Assembly (NCBI GenBank): GCA_937123825.1
Contig: CAKZKQ010000782.1
Span: forward strand, 1 to 64,000
Source: an uncultured Pseudomonadota bacterium
GTDB lineage: Bacteria > Myxococcota_A > Bradymonadia > Bradymonadales > GCA-2716585
Direction of reading: 5' to 3'
Length of the DNA: 64,000 bases
Below the pieces are notes generated by a model, which searched no databases, was not told the origin of the DNA, and was given only the letters and a program-made list of their open reading frames with translations. The number at the start of each line of letters is the position of its first letter. The stretch's first letter is position 1. Shown here one piece after another: positions 27,347 through 36,932 of the stretch. The translations under genes and the position numbers were made by a program.

Positions 27347-29238
27347 CAGACCACCTCCGAACGATCACCGCTGGGGAGGTTGATCACCTCGGCAGCCCTC
27401 AGCGTCACTGTGAAGGTGCTGCCCCGGCCTGGCGTGGAAGTCGCGTGGATGTCGCCGTTCATGGCCTGGACCATGTGCTTGACGATGGCCAACCCCAGGC
27501 CAGTGCCGCCGACCTCTCGGCTGCGCCCTTCATCTACGCGGTAAAAGCGCTCAAAGATCCTCGGCAGGTGCCGGGGCTCAATCCCAACGCCCTCATCTTC
27601 CACGCGAATGTGAACCTTCCCGTGAGCGTCGCTCTCGGCCCGCACCACGATCTCGCCGCCGGGCTCGGAGTAGTGGATGGCGTTCTCCATGAGGTTTCGC
27701 AGCACCTGGGTCAACGCGCGGCGCTCAGCCATCACATCGGGGCCGTGTTGCAGATCACTCTGGATGTGAACGCTGTGTTTGTCGGCCAGCACCTCGACAG
27801 ACTCGCGCACCTCCAGATCGATCGCCTCCAGCGACACCCGGGCAAGGCGCGGCCCCTGCCCTTCGGCCTCGATCCGGGCCAGCACCAGCAGGTCGGAGAC
27901 CATGACGTTAAGGCGTTTGACATGGCGCTCGATGGTCTCCACAAAGTCCTGCGCGGTTGGATCCAACTCAATGGCGCCGCTCAAGAGCGTCTCGGCGTAG
28001 CCCGTGATGGTGGCCAGCGGGGTGCGCAACTCGTGGCTGACGTTGGCCACAAAATCGCGCCGGATCCGCTCCAGCTTGCGCAGCCGCGTGATGTCGTGGA
28101 GCACAGCCACAGCACCGTCGCGCTGCTCCTGGGGGCGGTCAAGGGCGGCGGCGGTCACCATCAGGTGCAGCGTCTCACGGCGGCGAATGATCAACTCCCG
28201 GCTGATGGCCCCCTTGGTGCGCAGCGCTTCGTCCAGGGCGTCTTTAAGCTCGGGCGAGCGGTAGACCTCAAGGAGAAGTTTGCCGTGGACGTCGGCGTCG
28301 CCAAGTTCCAGGAGCTTTCGAGCCGCCGGGTTGACCACGACCACGCGGCCGTTGGCCTCGCAGACGATGACCCCCTCGGTGATGCCATCGAGCACCGCCG
28401 AGAGCAGGAGCTTGTCCTCCTCGATTTGGGAAAGGCGAGCGTTGAGTTGGCTGGAGAGCGCGTTGATGCTCTCGGCCAGCATGCCCAGTTCGTCCTGGCG
28501 AGCCACGGGCAGCGGGGCCTGGTGAGGTTCAGTGGCCAGTTGCCGCGCGGCGGCGCTGATCTGCGTCATGGGGCGGCTGACCAGACGGCTGGTCATGAAG
28601 CCCGCAAAGCTGACCAGGACGATGACCAGCAGCGCGGAGCCGCCAAGGACCTGACGGACCTGACTTAAGAGGACTTTGTAGGCGTCGCGCTGACAGGCGA
28701 CGCGGACCACGACGGTTTTGGGGCTCAACTCGGGCAGCGTCAGGCGGCGCGCGGAGTACATCAGGGGCTGGCGCAGGGTCTGGCTGTAGCGGGTCGCGTG
28801 GCCTACCCCGTCGGGGCCAGACAAGGCCTCTTTGATTTCGGGGCGCATGTCGTGGGGTTCGAGCTTGGAAATCTCGGCGCTGGCGACCTCGGAGTCACCC
28901 AGCACGCGCCCATTGCCATCAATGAAGGAGATCCGCAGGCCGTCGTCCACGCTCAGTGAGCGCCCCACCGCCAGCGCATCCGCCAGCGCGTCCCAGTCTG
29001 CCGCGTCGCCCAGGGAGCTTTGGGACACGGCGCTGGCGACCATCTTGGCATCGATGGTCAACTGACGGCGCGTGCGCTCCTGAAGTTGTTGCTGGAGGGT
29101 GTAGTTGAGAAAGACAAAGAGCGCCACCAACGCGGGCGCCAGCAGCGCCGCGTAGAACATCCACAGCCGCCAGTGCAGGCGGCGATGCCAGACCGGGCGC
29201 GGCGGCGGCGTTTGGGCGCTGGGGAGCGGCTCAGTCAT
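27346..29238 (-). CDS. phoR: PhoR-type sensor histidine kinase
   Basis: 630 residues. Two N-terminal membrane helices (about 25-47 and 200-225) flank a periplasmic domain of about 150 residues, larger than in E. coli PhoR. HAMP (SRLVSRPMTQISAAARQLA), a PAS domain (LLSAVLDGITEGVIVCEANGRVVVVNPAARKLLELG), HisKA with phospho-acceptor His in FVANVSHELRTPLATITGYAE, and HATPase_c (NLMENAIHYSE, VEDEGVGIEPRHLPRIFERF, GTGLGLAIVKHM) follow. It presumably phosphorylates the PhoB protein encoded just upstream. The start at 29238 overlaps the end of phoB by 8 bases, and the frame is open far beyond it only because of that overlap. Confidence 0.93.
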   Translation of the reverse strand: MTEPLPSAQTPPPRPVWHRRLHWRLWMFYAALLAPALVALFVFLNYTLQQQLQERTRRQLTIDAKMVASAVSQSSLGDAADWDALADALAVGRSLSVDDGLRISFIDGNGRVLGDSEVASAEISKLEPHDMRPEIKEALSGPDGVGHATRYSQTLRQPLMYSARRLTLPELSPKTVVVRVACQRDAYKVLLSQVRQVLGGSALLVIVLVSFAGFMTSRLVSRPMTQISAAARQLATEPHQAPLPVARQDELGMLAESINALSSQLNARLSQIEEDKLLLSAVLDGITEGVIVCEANGRVVVVNPAARKLLELGDADVHGKLLLEVYRSPELKDALDEALRTKGAISRELIIRRRETLHLMVTAAALDRPQEQRDGAVAVLHDITRLRKLERIRRDFVANVSHELRTPLATITGYAETLLSGAIELDPTAQDFVETIERHVKRLNVMVSDLLVLARIEAEGQGPRLARVSLEAIDLEVRESVEVLADKHSVHIQSDLQHGPDVMAERRALTQVLRNLMENAIHYSEPGGEIVVRAESDAHGKVHIRVEDEGVGIEPRHLPRIFERFYRVDEGRSREVGGTGLGLAIVKHMVQAMNGDIHATSTPGRGSTFTVTLRAAEVINLPSGDRSEVV

Positions 29239-29923
29239 CGCCGGAGGACTCCGCAAACCTGTAGCCCACCCCGCGCACGGTCTCCAGCATCCTGGAGGCC
29301 GAGCCGAGCTTCTCGCGCAGGCGCTTGACGTGGGTGTCGACGGTGCGGGTGGTGACGCCCGCGTCGATGCCCCAGACATCGTCCAGGAGACGCTCGCGGG
29401 TTTGCACACGGCCGCGCCGGGCCACAAAGGTGGTCAGGAGCTTGAACTCCAGCGCGGTGAGATTCAACTCTGCGTCGTGGAGCCAGACCCTGTGGCGGCC
29501 ACGATCGATGCGCAAAGATCCCAGGCGCAGCTCGTTGGGCTCCTCAGAGCCACCCGAGCGCTTGAGGATGGCCTTGATGCGCAGGATCAGTTCGCGGGTT
29601 GAGAAGGGTTTGACGACATAATCGTCGGCGCCGATCTCAAAGCCCACCACGCGGTCAATCTCATCGCCGCGCGCCGAGAGGATCAGCACGGGGATGTTGC
29701 GCGTCTCGGGTTGGAGCTTGAGCCTCCGACAGATGTCGGTGCCCGAGATGTCGGGCAGCATCAAGTCCAGGATCACCAGATCGGGTTTTTGACGTTCAAT
29801 GACCCGCAGCGCCTCGGCGCCAGTTTCGGCCAGGAGCGTCTTGTAGCCAGCGGCCTTGAGGTTGAAGTCAACCAGGCGCCGCAGATCCTCTTCATCGTCC
29901 ACAATCAGGATGGTGCTGCTCAT
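29231..29923 (-). CDS. phoB: PhoB-type response regulator
   Basis: 230 residues. Receiver domain: acidic pocket in TILIVDDEEDLRR, phospho-acceptor Asp in DLVILDLMLPDISGTD, conserved Thr/Ser in VLILSARGDEID and Lys in DDYVVKPFSTREL. The C-terminal OmpR/PhoB winged helix includes LTALEFKLLTTFVARRGRVQTRERLLDDVWG and TRTVDTHVKRLREKLG. It regulates transcription in response to phosphate through PhoR. The start at 29923 (MSSTILIVDD) has TGGAG upstream; an in-frame ATG twelve codons earlier is less likely. A PHP-domain lipoprotein gene lies 63 bp upstream on the same strand. Confidence 0.95.
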   Translation of the reverse strand: MSSTILIVDDEEDLRRLVDFNLKAAGYKTLLAETGAEALRVIERQKPDLVILDLMLPDISGTDICRRLKLQPETRNIPVLILSARGDEIDRVVGFEIGADDYVVKPFSTRELILRIKAILKRSGGSEEPNELRLGSLRIDRGRHRVWLHDAELNLTALEFKLLTTFVARRGRVQTRERLLDDVWGIDAGVTTRTVDTHVKRLREKLGSASRMLETVRGVGYRFAESSGDD

Positions 29924-29986
29924 CACTGCTCCAGTCTGGAACCATGACGACGAAGACAAGCTCGCGGCTTTGACCTGTCACATGGC

Positions 29987-32737
29987 TCAGGGCTGACAAA
30001 ACGCGATCGTCTCAGGTGCCAACTCCACCAGGCCGGGTGCGTCAAACTGGCCGTTGTCGTTGGCGTCCAGGAAGAACGGGTTGCCGATGGCGTAAACCCG
30101 CTGACCTGGATAGACAGCCGCGGCTCGGTCGGGATCATACGCAATGATCTGGAACCAAGCATCCTGGCCGTCCTGGGTGTTCAACTCGATGGGGCCGTCA
30201 AAGTCAACGATCTCTTCAATTCCAGCGCCGATCTCAAGCTCATCAATCACCAGACCGTTGCGCACAATGTAGAGCCTCGACACCTTTGCCCAGGGGGGCG
30301 TCAGCGCACGGACATCGACGGTGACAGACTCGGCAGAAACCAACCGCCCCGGACGCACCGCGTCGGGGTCGCTGGGCAGGCCCGGGCCAAACTCCAGATA
30401 GGCGATGGCCGAGATGACCACGTCACCAGAGAGCACCCCATCGACGATGTCGTCCTGGTTCAACTCCGAGGCGTTGGTGGCCTCTGAAGGGACGTAGTTG
30501 CGCGGGTAGCCGACGGGCTGGGTGAGGTTGTGGGTGTCGCTGTTGCCGACCCCGACGACGCGCTGACCAAGATTGAGCAGCGTGTACCAGTCCTGCAGCG
30601 GCTCGCAGATGCTGCCGTTGACGACCTCCAGGACGTTGAAGTCCAACGAGAAGCCATCGTCGGCGTTGGCGATGGGCTGGGTCCTGTCCCAGTTGGATGA
30701 ACTGAAGTACGGCGAGTTGTCCCTGGGGTGGTTGACCTGGATCATCCGAGCGCCGGTTTGGGAACGAATCGCTGCGATCAGCTCTTCGCCATTCTGATAG
30801 GCCAGCAGCTGCCCCTGACCATCGCGGAAGGAGAGCGTCAGCGCGCCGTTGCCGGGCTTGTCGGGGTCAAACGTGGCCGGATAGGCCCCAAAGTGACCAA
30901 AGAGCGGCGAGACCTCCACGCCGGTGACCGAGGCAATCAGATCGCCTGCGCCAAGCTCTTCAATGGCTGGACCAAAGTCGGTCACGACGTCGTGATCTGA
31001 AGAGACGGCAAAATCCACCCCTTCAGCGATGTTGGACAAGACCCGGTCCACCAACGGCACCTCGCTGTCCAGGCTCGGGGTCTGGTGTTGGTGAAACTCG
31101 CCGGTGACAAAGCCGGGCGTGGGGACCACGCGCTCGATGGTGGCCTCCAGGGACGCGTTGGATCCAGCCTCAACCGTCACCTCACCGCCCGCGACGGTGA
31201 ACTCGCTGCCCCGGCTGACCTCCCAGCGCCACAGGCCGGGCTTCAGGTCGACGCTCTGCTGACCGCGCAGGACAAAAATAAGCCGCTGGGCGTTGGGGCC
31301 GCCGTCTGCAAAGGTCAGCCGGACCTTGGCGGGCGACGGGGCCTGCTCTTCACCCAGGATCTCGGTGACGTTGATGTCCAGCGCGCCAATCTCGGGCAAC
31401 GCGATCGTGGCGCCGGGCTGAGACAGATCGATCTCGCGCTCAAAGGTCTCCCCTTGAGGGTCGGTCAGCAGGACAGTCCAGTTGCCGACCGTCCCGTAGA
31501 CCTCTGCGACCCCCTGGGCGTCGGTGAAACCGGCCGCCAGGGCGCTGGAGGTGACGCCATCGCCGATGTCGCCGCTGGGAACAGCCTCAATTTGAACGTT
31601 GGGCAGCGGCTGGCCGCCTCGGGTGACCACAAACGAGGCCCGCTGACCCAGGACGTGGCCCGGGTGTTCGGGCATCTCCTGGGACCAACTCTCCAAAACG
31701 TCGGCGGCGTTGATGCCCACCGTCAGCCAACGGCGCCACGCGACGGCCTCATCCACTTCGGCCTGAGCGCTGGCCTGGCTCAAAGGCCAGGCCGGCAGAT
31801 CGACGCCCACCAACGAGATGGGGAAGGTGATGTCCTGGGTGAACCACCCGTAGGCCACGTCCTGGCCGTAGGCGACCATGGTCTGGAGCTGGCGCGGCGC
31901 GGTGCGGCCAGTGCGGGGGAAGAAGACGTCGAGCGTGTCGCCCCAGAAGAGGATGTCGCCAGGGATGATGTTCAGGCGCCCTTCTTCCTGGCGGTTGGTG
32001 GCAAACGAGACGATCTCCAGGCTGGCGCTGCCAGGGCGCAGGCGGTACTCGGTGACGACCTCCACGGGCCGCTCTCTGAAGAACGCAGGGCCAAGCACGC
32101 CGGCCAGATAGCTGGAGGGCTCCTCTATCCCCGTCACCCGAACCACGGCCAGCTCACCGTCGGTGCCATCGCGGATGACCTCGACGTTCTGCGCCGAGGA
32201 CGTCTTGGAGTCGATGAACGACGAGAGGATGTCCAGTCGGTCGCGGCCGCCGCTGATCTCGGGGGCCCCTTGCGGGATGGCGTCGATGATGCGCCCGCCG
32301 TCAAAGAAGAGGTTGGAGCCGGTGGCGACCCCTTCCACACAAAAGCGGGCGCGGTCATTGGCCAGCACAAAACAGCCAGGGCGGCAGGCCTGCTGCACGC
32401 CGGTGATCAACCCCGTGCCCTGCCTCACGATCCCAGCGCGGACCTCTCCAGGAGCGACGTTCTCGATGTCCGCCCCTTCAGGGCTGACCCCGTCCTGGGG
32501 CTCAGTGGGGAGCAACCCAGGCACCGGATCATCGGCGTCGGGCTCGTCTGCATCCGCGTCGGGCTCTTCCACATCGGGCTGCTCGACGTCCATGCCCATG
32601 TCGGGCGAGTTGTCGGGCACAGTGCTGGATTTATTGCCGTCGTCGCCGCAGGCTGTCAGCGCCAGGAGCGTCGCCAGGATCAAAGCCCACCGCGCTTGTC
32701 TGATGGCGGTTTGTACGATTGGTTTGTTTGCGTTCAT
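29987..32737 (-). CDS. CehA/McbA-type PHP-domain metallohydrolase lipoprotein
   Basis: 916 residues. The signal peptide ends in lipobox LTAC (Cys about residue 30). A 40-residue Asp/Glu/Pro linker follows, typical of surface lipoproteins in this genome. The middle has beta-rich and carboxypeptidase-regulatory-like segments (FVVTRGGQPLPNVQIEAVPSGDIGDG, FTDAQGVAEVYGTVGNW). From about residue 550 a PHP-type phosphoesterase domain shows its metal motifs: GEFHQHQTP, SSDHDVVTDF, GVEVSPLFGHF, NHPRDNS, GVGNSDTHNL. CehA-like enzymes hydrolyse esters or phosphoesters. A position directly before phoB suggests phosphate scavenging, but this is inference. AAGGGGGATTC precedes the ATG. Confidence 0.85.
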   Translation of the reverse strand: MNANKPIVQTAIRQARWALILATLLALTACGDDGNKSSTVPDNSPDMGMDVEQPDVEEPDADADEPDADDPVPGLLPTEPQDGVSPEGADIENVAPGEVRAGIVRQGTGLITGVQQACRPGCFVLANDRARFCVEGVATGSNLFFDGGRIIDAIPQGAPEISGGRDRLDILSSFIDSKTSSAQNVEVIRDGTDGELAVVRVTGIEEPSSYLAGVLGPAFFRERPVEVVTEYRLRPGSASLEIVSFATNRQEEGRLNIIPGDILFWGDTLDVFFPRTGRTAPRQLQTMVAYGQDVAYGWFTQDITFPISLVGVDLPAWPLSQASAQAEVDEAVAWRRWLTVGINAADVLESWSQEMPEHPGHVLGQRASFVVTRGGQPLPNVQIEAVPSGDIGDGVTSSALAAGFTDAQGVAEVYGTVGNWTVLLTDPQGETFEREIDLSQPGATIALPEIGALDINVTEILGEEQAPSPAKVRLTFADGGPNAQRLIFVLRGQQSVDLKPGLWRWEVSRGSEFTVAGGEVTVEAGSNASLEATIERVVPTPGFVTGEFHQHQTPSLDSEVPLVDRVLSNIAEGVDFAVSSDHDVVTDFGPAIEELGAGDLIASVTGVEVSPLFGHFGAYPATFDPDKPGNGALTLSFRDGQGQLLAYQNGEELIAAIRSQTGARMIQVNHPRDNSPYFSSSNWDRTQPIANADDGFSLDFNVLEVVNGSICEPLQDWYTLLNLGQRVVGVGNSDTHNLTQPVGYPRNYVPSEATNASELNQDDIVDGVLSGDVVISAIAYLEFGPGLPSDPDAVRPGRLVSAESVTVDVRALTPPWAKVSRLYIVRNGLVIDELEIGAGIEEIVDFDGPIELNTQDGQDAWFQIIAYDPDRAAAVYPGQRVYAIGNPFFLDANDNGQFDAPGLVELAPETIAFCQP

Positions 32738-32906
32738 GAATCCCCCTTAAACAAAGGATTAGAACCCTATCAGGGCCGATCGCAACTGCCAACACCACAG
32801 ACCACCGAGCCCAAAGAGGCCGCCTCGCACAGTCTCTGTCACAAAATCAACATCGAGAATCCAAGCAGTGAGCCCAACATGAGGGCATCATTAAATTGAG
32901 CCATGG

Positions 32907-33329
32907 ATGATACCAATGAAGCGATTTATAGCACTGTGCATGTTCTTTCTGATGGGGTCTGTTGTGGGCTGTACGGCGTCCGAGGACGATGCAGCGCCGC
33001 AAGAGCAAGAGGAAGCACAAGAGGGGTGCAAAGACCTCGACGCGGACGCCTGCCAAGCATCCTCGGCGTGCCATCCGATTCGGGGCATACGCATCGACTC
33101 TGAGGCGCAGTGCCGCAACGAAGCGGCAGACTTTCTGGAGTGTGCCTCGAACAACGGCGGCGCAGACGACGTGGAGACCCTGGCCTTGTCACCACAGGGG
33201 GTCTGCCACTTCTTTGGCGACAGCAAGATCCCCAGCGACTTCACCAACGGTCAGGACCTCGATCAGGCCACCGTGCAGGACGCCTGCCTGACACAAGAGG
33301 ACTTCTTTGAGCTGCCGCTGTGCCCTTGA
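32907..33329 (+). CDS. Small Cys-rich lipoprotein
   Basis: 140 residues. Signal peptide with lipobox VVGC (Cys about residue 22), then an acidic Glu/Gln-rich linker. The globular part has eight Cys: CKDLDADACQASSACHPI, QCRNEAADFLECAS, GVCHFFGD, DACLTQEDF and a terminal LCP. The CxxLxxxxCxxxxxCHP pattern recalls short secreted disulfide modules seen in myxobacteria. Two ATGs (32907 and 32916) are possible starts and neither has a strong ribosome-binding site. It is divergent from the PHP-domain lipoprotein. No function can be assigned. Confidence 0.7.
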   Translation: MIPMKRFIALCMFFLMGSVVGCTASEDDAAPQEQEEAQEGCKDLDADACQASSACHPIRGIRIDSEAQCRNEAADFLECASNNGGADDVETLALSPQGVCHFFGDSKIPSDFTNGQDLDQATVQDACLTQEDFFELPLCP

Positions 33330-33587
33330 TACCCACTCTGGGCCGCACCAGGGCCTGTGCCTGCACACATTGAACCGATGGATTTGATGGTGCGCAGGCA
33401 GCGCGGCGGCCAGTGGAGATCCAACCTTTCATCTGCGCTTGGATGCGAAGAGACAAAAGAGCGCTTCAAGTCTGACCGGACCCATTCCGATACACATCCA
33501 GCCGCCAACGCCGACCTTGGTGGCATCGCCCTCAACACGAGGCGGACCAGGGCGATCAACGCAGTGGCACGATGTAGGTGAATGGTC

Positions 33588-35177
33588 ATGGCAGAAGGGC
33601 TCTCTTTCAGGCTCGTGGAGCAACAGGCAGACTTCAAGGTCGCCCCTGGGGTGTGGGTGTTGGACCGCTACCGGTTGGAGCGGCTGTGCGGCATGGGAGG
33701 AACGGCCAACGTGTGGCTGGCCTCTGTGGGGCACACTCAGAACAAGGTGGCCATCAAGATCCAGAACCCGGGTCAACACACCGGCGCCCACCGCTCAGAG
33801 CGTCTGGAGCGCGAGTTCCAACTGCTCAACCTCGTGTGCAGCCCCCACGTCGTGGCCGTGATCGACTACGGCACATTGCCGGACGGGCGCGCGGCGGTGG
33901 CCTTTGAGTTCATGGAGGGCCAGACCCTGCGCGAGGCCATGGAGGAGCACGACACCTTTGACCTGACCACGGCGCTGGATCTGACGGCGCAGCTCCTGCG
34001 GGCGCTCCACGACGTGCACGTCCAGGGGATCGTGCACCGGGACATCAAACCCGACAACATCATGGTCCAGACCCAGCCTGACGGCACGCGCCGCTTGAAG
34101 ATCTTTGACTTTGGGATCGCCAAGGTGACCTCGGAGGACGTGCGCCTGATGGCGGGGCTGGCGGACATGGAGATCGCGGAGCTGCTGATGCCGCTGACCT
34201 CTCCAGAGATGACGGTGGGCACGCCAGAGTACATGGCCCCCGAGCAGATCTCTGCCACCGACATCGGACCGCACACGGACATCTACGCCGCTGGGATCGT
34301 GATGTACGAGATGCTCTTTGGAGAGGTGCCCTACACGGGCAAGAACTTCTTTGAGATCGCCCACAAGCACCTGGCTGGGATTTTGCCCCCGCTGCCGGCC
34401 GATCTCCCCAACACCGTCCACAAGCTCATCTGGAAGTCCTTGTCTTGCCGCGTCGAGGAGCGCTATCCGGGCGCGGAGGAGATGCTCAGGGATCTGGACG
34501 CGACGCTGGCCAACGCGGATCTGTCGCGCTGGGACGCGGTCCACGACGCCCAGGACCAGGCGCTGGAGGCCTTTATGGCCGACGACATGATGTCCACCTG
34601 GACGCACATGAGCGACGACGGATTGGAGGTCCTCAAGGACGAGTCCGGGGTTCAACCAGACGTCAGCCCCGATGCCTGGCTCCAGGACGTGGCGGTGACC
34701 AATCAGGTGGTGGCGCTGGGTTCTTTGGAGGCCTGGAACGAGACCCCCAGGCCTGAGCCAACCATGGATGAGTCCGAGGACGCCCCCGTGATCTGGTCGT
34801 CGGTGCCCGAGCCGGCTGAAGATCGCCAACAACTTGGCAGGCGCGTGACGCTGGCCGAACCAGGCATCGCGCCCAGGGGGTTCACAAAGTCGCCCGCCAA
34901 CGCCCCCTGGAACCTCCCGCCCACCCCCCCGGCCCGGCACCACCCGCCGACCCTGGAGCTCTCTCTGACGGACAAGCTGGCGGTGCTGAGCGATCGCAGG
35001 GATCTGGAGGAAGAGGAAGAAGACAACGCCCCCACCCAGCCGCAGGCCCCGGTCCGCCACCCCACCACACGGGAGCCGACCCTCGACAAGTTTGAGGCCG
35101 CCCCCACGCAGATCCTGCCCAAGGCCCAGCGCCGCAAGACCACCCAGCTGTGGCAAGCGTCCTTTCTGAGGTGGTGA
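33588..35177 (+). CDS. Ser/Thr protein kinase with long non-catalytic C-terminus, no membrane segment
   Basis: 529 residues. The kinase domain (about 20-300) has the glycine loop CGMGGTANVW, VAIKIQ (ATP-binding Lys), HRDIKPDNIM, DFGIAKV and TPEYMAPEQ. The remaining ~230 residues are Pro/Glu/Asp-rich without a recognised domain, and I see no transmembrane helix, so it is likely cytosolic or recruited by protein contact. The start at 33588 (MAEG) has AGGTGA 9 nt upstream; 33582 is an alternative. It is followed, after a 174-bp gap, by a K+ channel gene and another kinase on the same strand. Confidence 0.88.
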   Translation: MAEGLSFRLVEQQADFKVAPGVWVLDRYRLERLCGMGGTANVWLASVGHTQNKVAIKIQNPGQHTGAHRSERLEREFQLLNLVCSPHVVAVIDYGTLPDGRAAVAFEFMEGQTLREAMEEHDTFDLTTALDLTAQLLRALHDVHVQGIVHRDIKPDNIMVQTQPDGTRRLKIFDFGIAKVTSEDVRLMAGLADMEIAELLMPLTSPEMTVGTPEYMAPEQISATDIGPHTDIYAAGIVMYEMLFGEVPYTGKNFFEIAHKHLAGILPPLPADLPNTVHKLIWKSLSCRVEERYPGAEEMLRDLDATLANADLSRWDAVHDAQDQALEAFMADDMMSTWTHMSDDGLEVLKDESGVQPDVSPDAWLQDVAVTNQVVALGSLEAWNETPRPEPTMDESEDAPVIWSSVPEPAEDRQQLGRRVTLAEPGIAPRGFTKSPANAPWNLPPTPPARHHPPTLELSLTDKLAVLSDRRDLEEEEEDNAPTQPQAPVRHPTTREPTLDKFEAAPTQILPKAQRRKTTQLWQASFLRW

Positions 35178-35351
35178 AGGCGCCAGATTGAGTCTGAAGG
35201 CTTGATGCTCAACACAACGGCTGTGGTTGTGGTACAACACGGGCGATCGATCGCTCTTTTGGTCCGTGCCCCAGCACATGATGCCGAGCGGCGGCTCCCT
35301 GGTGAGCCTCCACCGACGCCGAAGGAGCCCTGAGCACAGGAGCCTTCGCCC

Positions 35352-36932
35352 GTGAGCCAAGCGGACACCTCCACGCCATCCCCCTCCCCTGGTTCAGGGC
35401 GCCTGCCCCGCACCGAGCAGCGCCCGCAGAGCTACGGCGAGCGGCTGCATGCAGCGTTTCACCAACCTGACACGCCGATCTATCGGGCCACCCAGGGCAC
35501 CGTCTGGGCGCTGATCGTTTTGAGCATCGCCCTCTTTGGGGTGGAGTTGTCGCTGGACAAGGGCCACAGCGCCCACCTGTGGCTCGAGCGGATCGATGTG
35601 GCGCTGATGATCTTCTTTGGGCTGGAGATCGTGGTGCGGATCGCGACCTGGCAGCCGCCCGCGCAGAACTTCTACAAACCTTCGGCGCTGAGCCTCTTTC
35701 GCAGCCAGATCTGGCCGCGCGTGGCCTATTGCCTGGAGCCTCTGAACCTGGTCGACATCATGACGGTGCTGGCGGTTGTTCCGGCGCTGCGGGGCTTGAG
35801 GGCGCTGCGCTTGCTCAGGCTCTTGCGCTCCACGCGCCTGCTGCGCTACAGCAACCCCTTTGCAGGGGTGGTGCGGGCGTTTGAAGAAAACGGCCTGCTC
35901 TTCACCGTGGCATTCTCGCTGGTGGGGCTGATCACCATGGTCGGCGGCATCAGCATTTATCTGGTCGACGGGGAAAAGAACAACTCCATCAATTCACTGG
36001 CCGACGGGTTCTACTGGGCGTTGGTGACGCTGACCACGGTGGGATTTGGGGACATCAGCCCTCAGACGACGCTGGGGCGTCTGGTGGCGGCGGCGTTGAT
36101 GATCGCCGGAATGTTCACGTTGGCCTTGTTCGCAGGCATTGTGGGGCATACCTTGCTTCACACAATCCTGTCGGTTCGCCAGGAGCAGTTTCGCATGAGC
36201 GCCCACGTCAACCACATCGTCGTCTGCGGATACAACCCAGGGGCCCGGATGCTCCTTGAAGAGATCCTCAAGGAGTTCAGCGACACCGAGCGCGAGTTGG
36301 TGATCTGCGCCCCTGGAGAGCGGCCGCCCTACGTCCCTCCCGAGTTCACCTGGATCAGCGGCGACCCCACCAAGGAGAGCGAGCTGGACAAGGTGCGGCT
36401 GGCCCACGCGGCGGCGGTGATCATCGTCGGCTCGCGCTCTGTCGAGCCCCAACTGGCCGACGCCACCACGATTTTGACCACCTTCACGGTCCGCGCCTAC
36501 ATCAAAGAGCACAAAGCCACCACCCAGCGCGCCCATCCCCTCTACATCGTCACCGAAATCCTCGATGAAGAGAACGTTGAGCACGCCAAGACCGCTGGCG
36601 CCGACGAGGTCATCGAGACCACGCGCCTTGGTTTCTCCATGATGGCCCACGCCGTCTCCATGCCCGGCACCGGCGCCATCATCAGCCGCGTGGCCGCCGC
36701 AGGCGCCCACAGCCTCTACACCACACCGGTCCCCCCCGACATCGAGTGTCCGCAGCGCTACGACACCGTCGCCCATGTGCTCAAAAATCGACACAAGTGC
36801 CTGCTGATCGGCGTCCGAGACGCCCAGGGCGATGAGGTGATCAACCCACCCGATTCGACCACCATCGAGTCTTCCATGCAGTTGATCTACCTGGCCGAGG
36901 CCCCCTTAAAGTTCAAAAGAGGCCTTCGATGA
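35352..36932 (+). CDS. Voltage-gated-type K+ channel with RCK/TrkA-N domain
   Basis: 526 residues from a GTG start with AGGAG upstream. There is a full six-helix channel: the S4-like voltage sensor has repeated basic residues at three-residue spacing (RGLRALRLLRLLRSTRLLRY, about 155-174), the pore filter is TTVGFGD (about residue 230) and S6 follows (ALMIAGMFTLALFAGIVGHTL). The cytoplasmic part is an RCK (TrkA-N) regulator beginning NHIVVCGYNPGARMLLEEIL and continuing with VICAPGE, WISGDPTKESELDKVRLAHAAAVIIVG. A last region resembles TrkA-C. K+ flux would be set by voltage and a cytosolic ligand. The stop overlaps the next kinase start (ATGA), so channel and kinase are made together. Confidence 0.92.
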   Translation: MSQADTSTPSPSPGSGRLPRTEQRPQSYGERLHAAFHQPDTPIYRATQGTVWALIVLSIALFGVELSLDKGHSAHLWLERIDVALMIFFGLEIVVRIATWQPPAQNFYKPSALSLFRSQIWPRVAYCLEPLNLVDIMTVLAVVPALRGLRALRLLRLLRSTRLLRYSNPFAGVVRAFEENGLLFTVAFSLVGLITMVGGISIYLVDGEKNNSINSLADGFYWALVTLTTVGFGDISPQTTLGRLVAAALMIAGMFTLALFAGIVGHTLLHTILSVRQEQFRMSAHVNHIVVCGYNPGARMLLEEILKEFSDTERELVICAPGERPPYVPPEFTWISGDPTKESELDKVRLAHAAAVIIVGSRSVEPQLADATTILTTFTVRAYIKEHKATTQRAHPLYIVTEILDEENVEHAKTAGADEVIETTRLGFSMMAHAVSMPGTGAIISRVAAAGAHSLYTTPVPPDIECPQRYDTVAHVLKNRHKCLLIGVRDAQGDEVINPPDSTTIESSMQLIYLAEAPLKFKRGLR

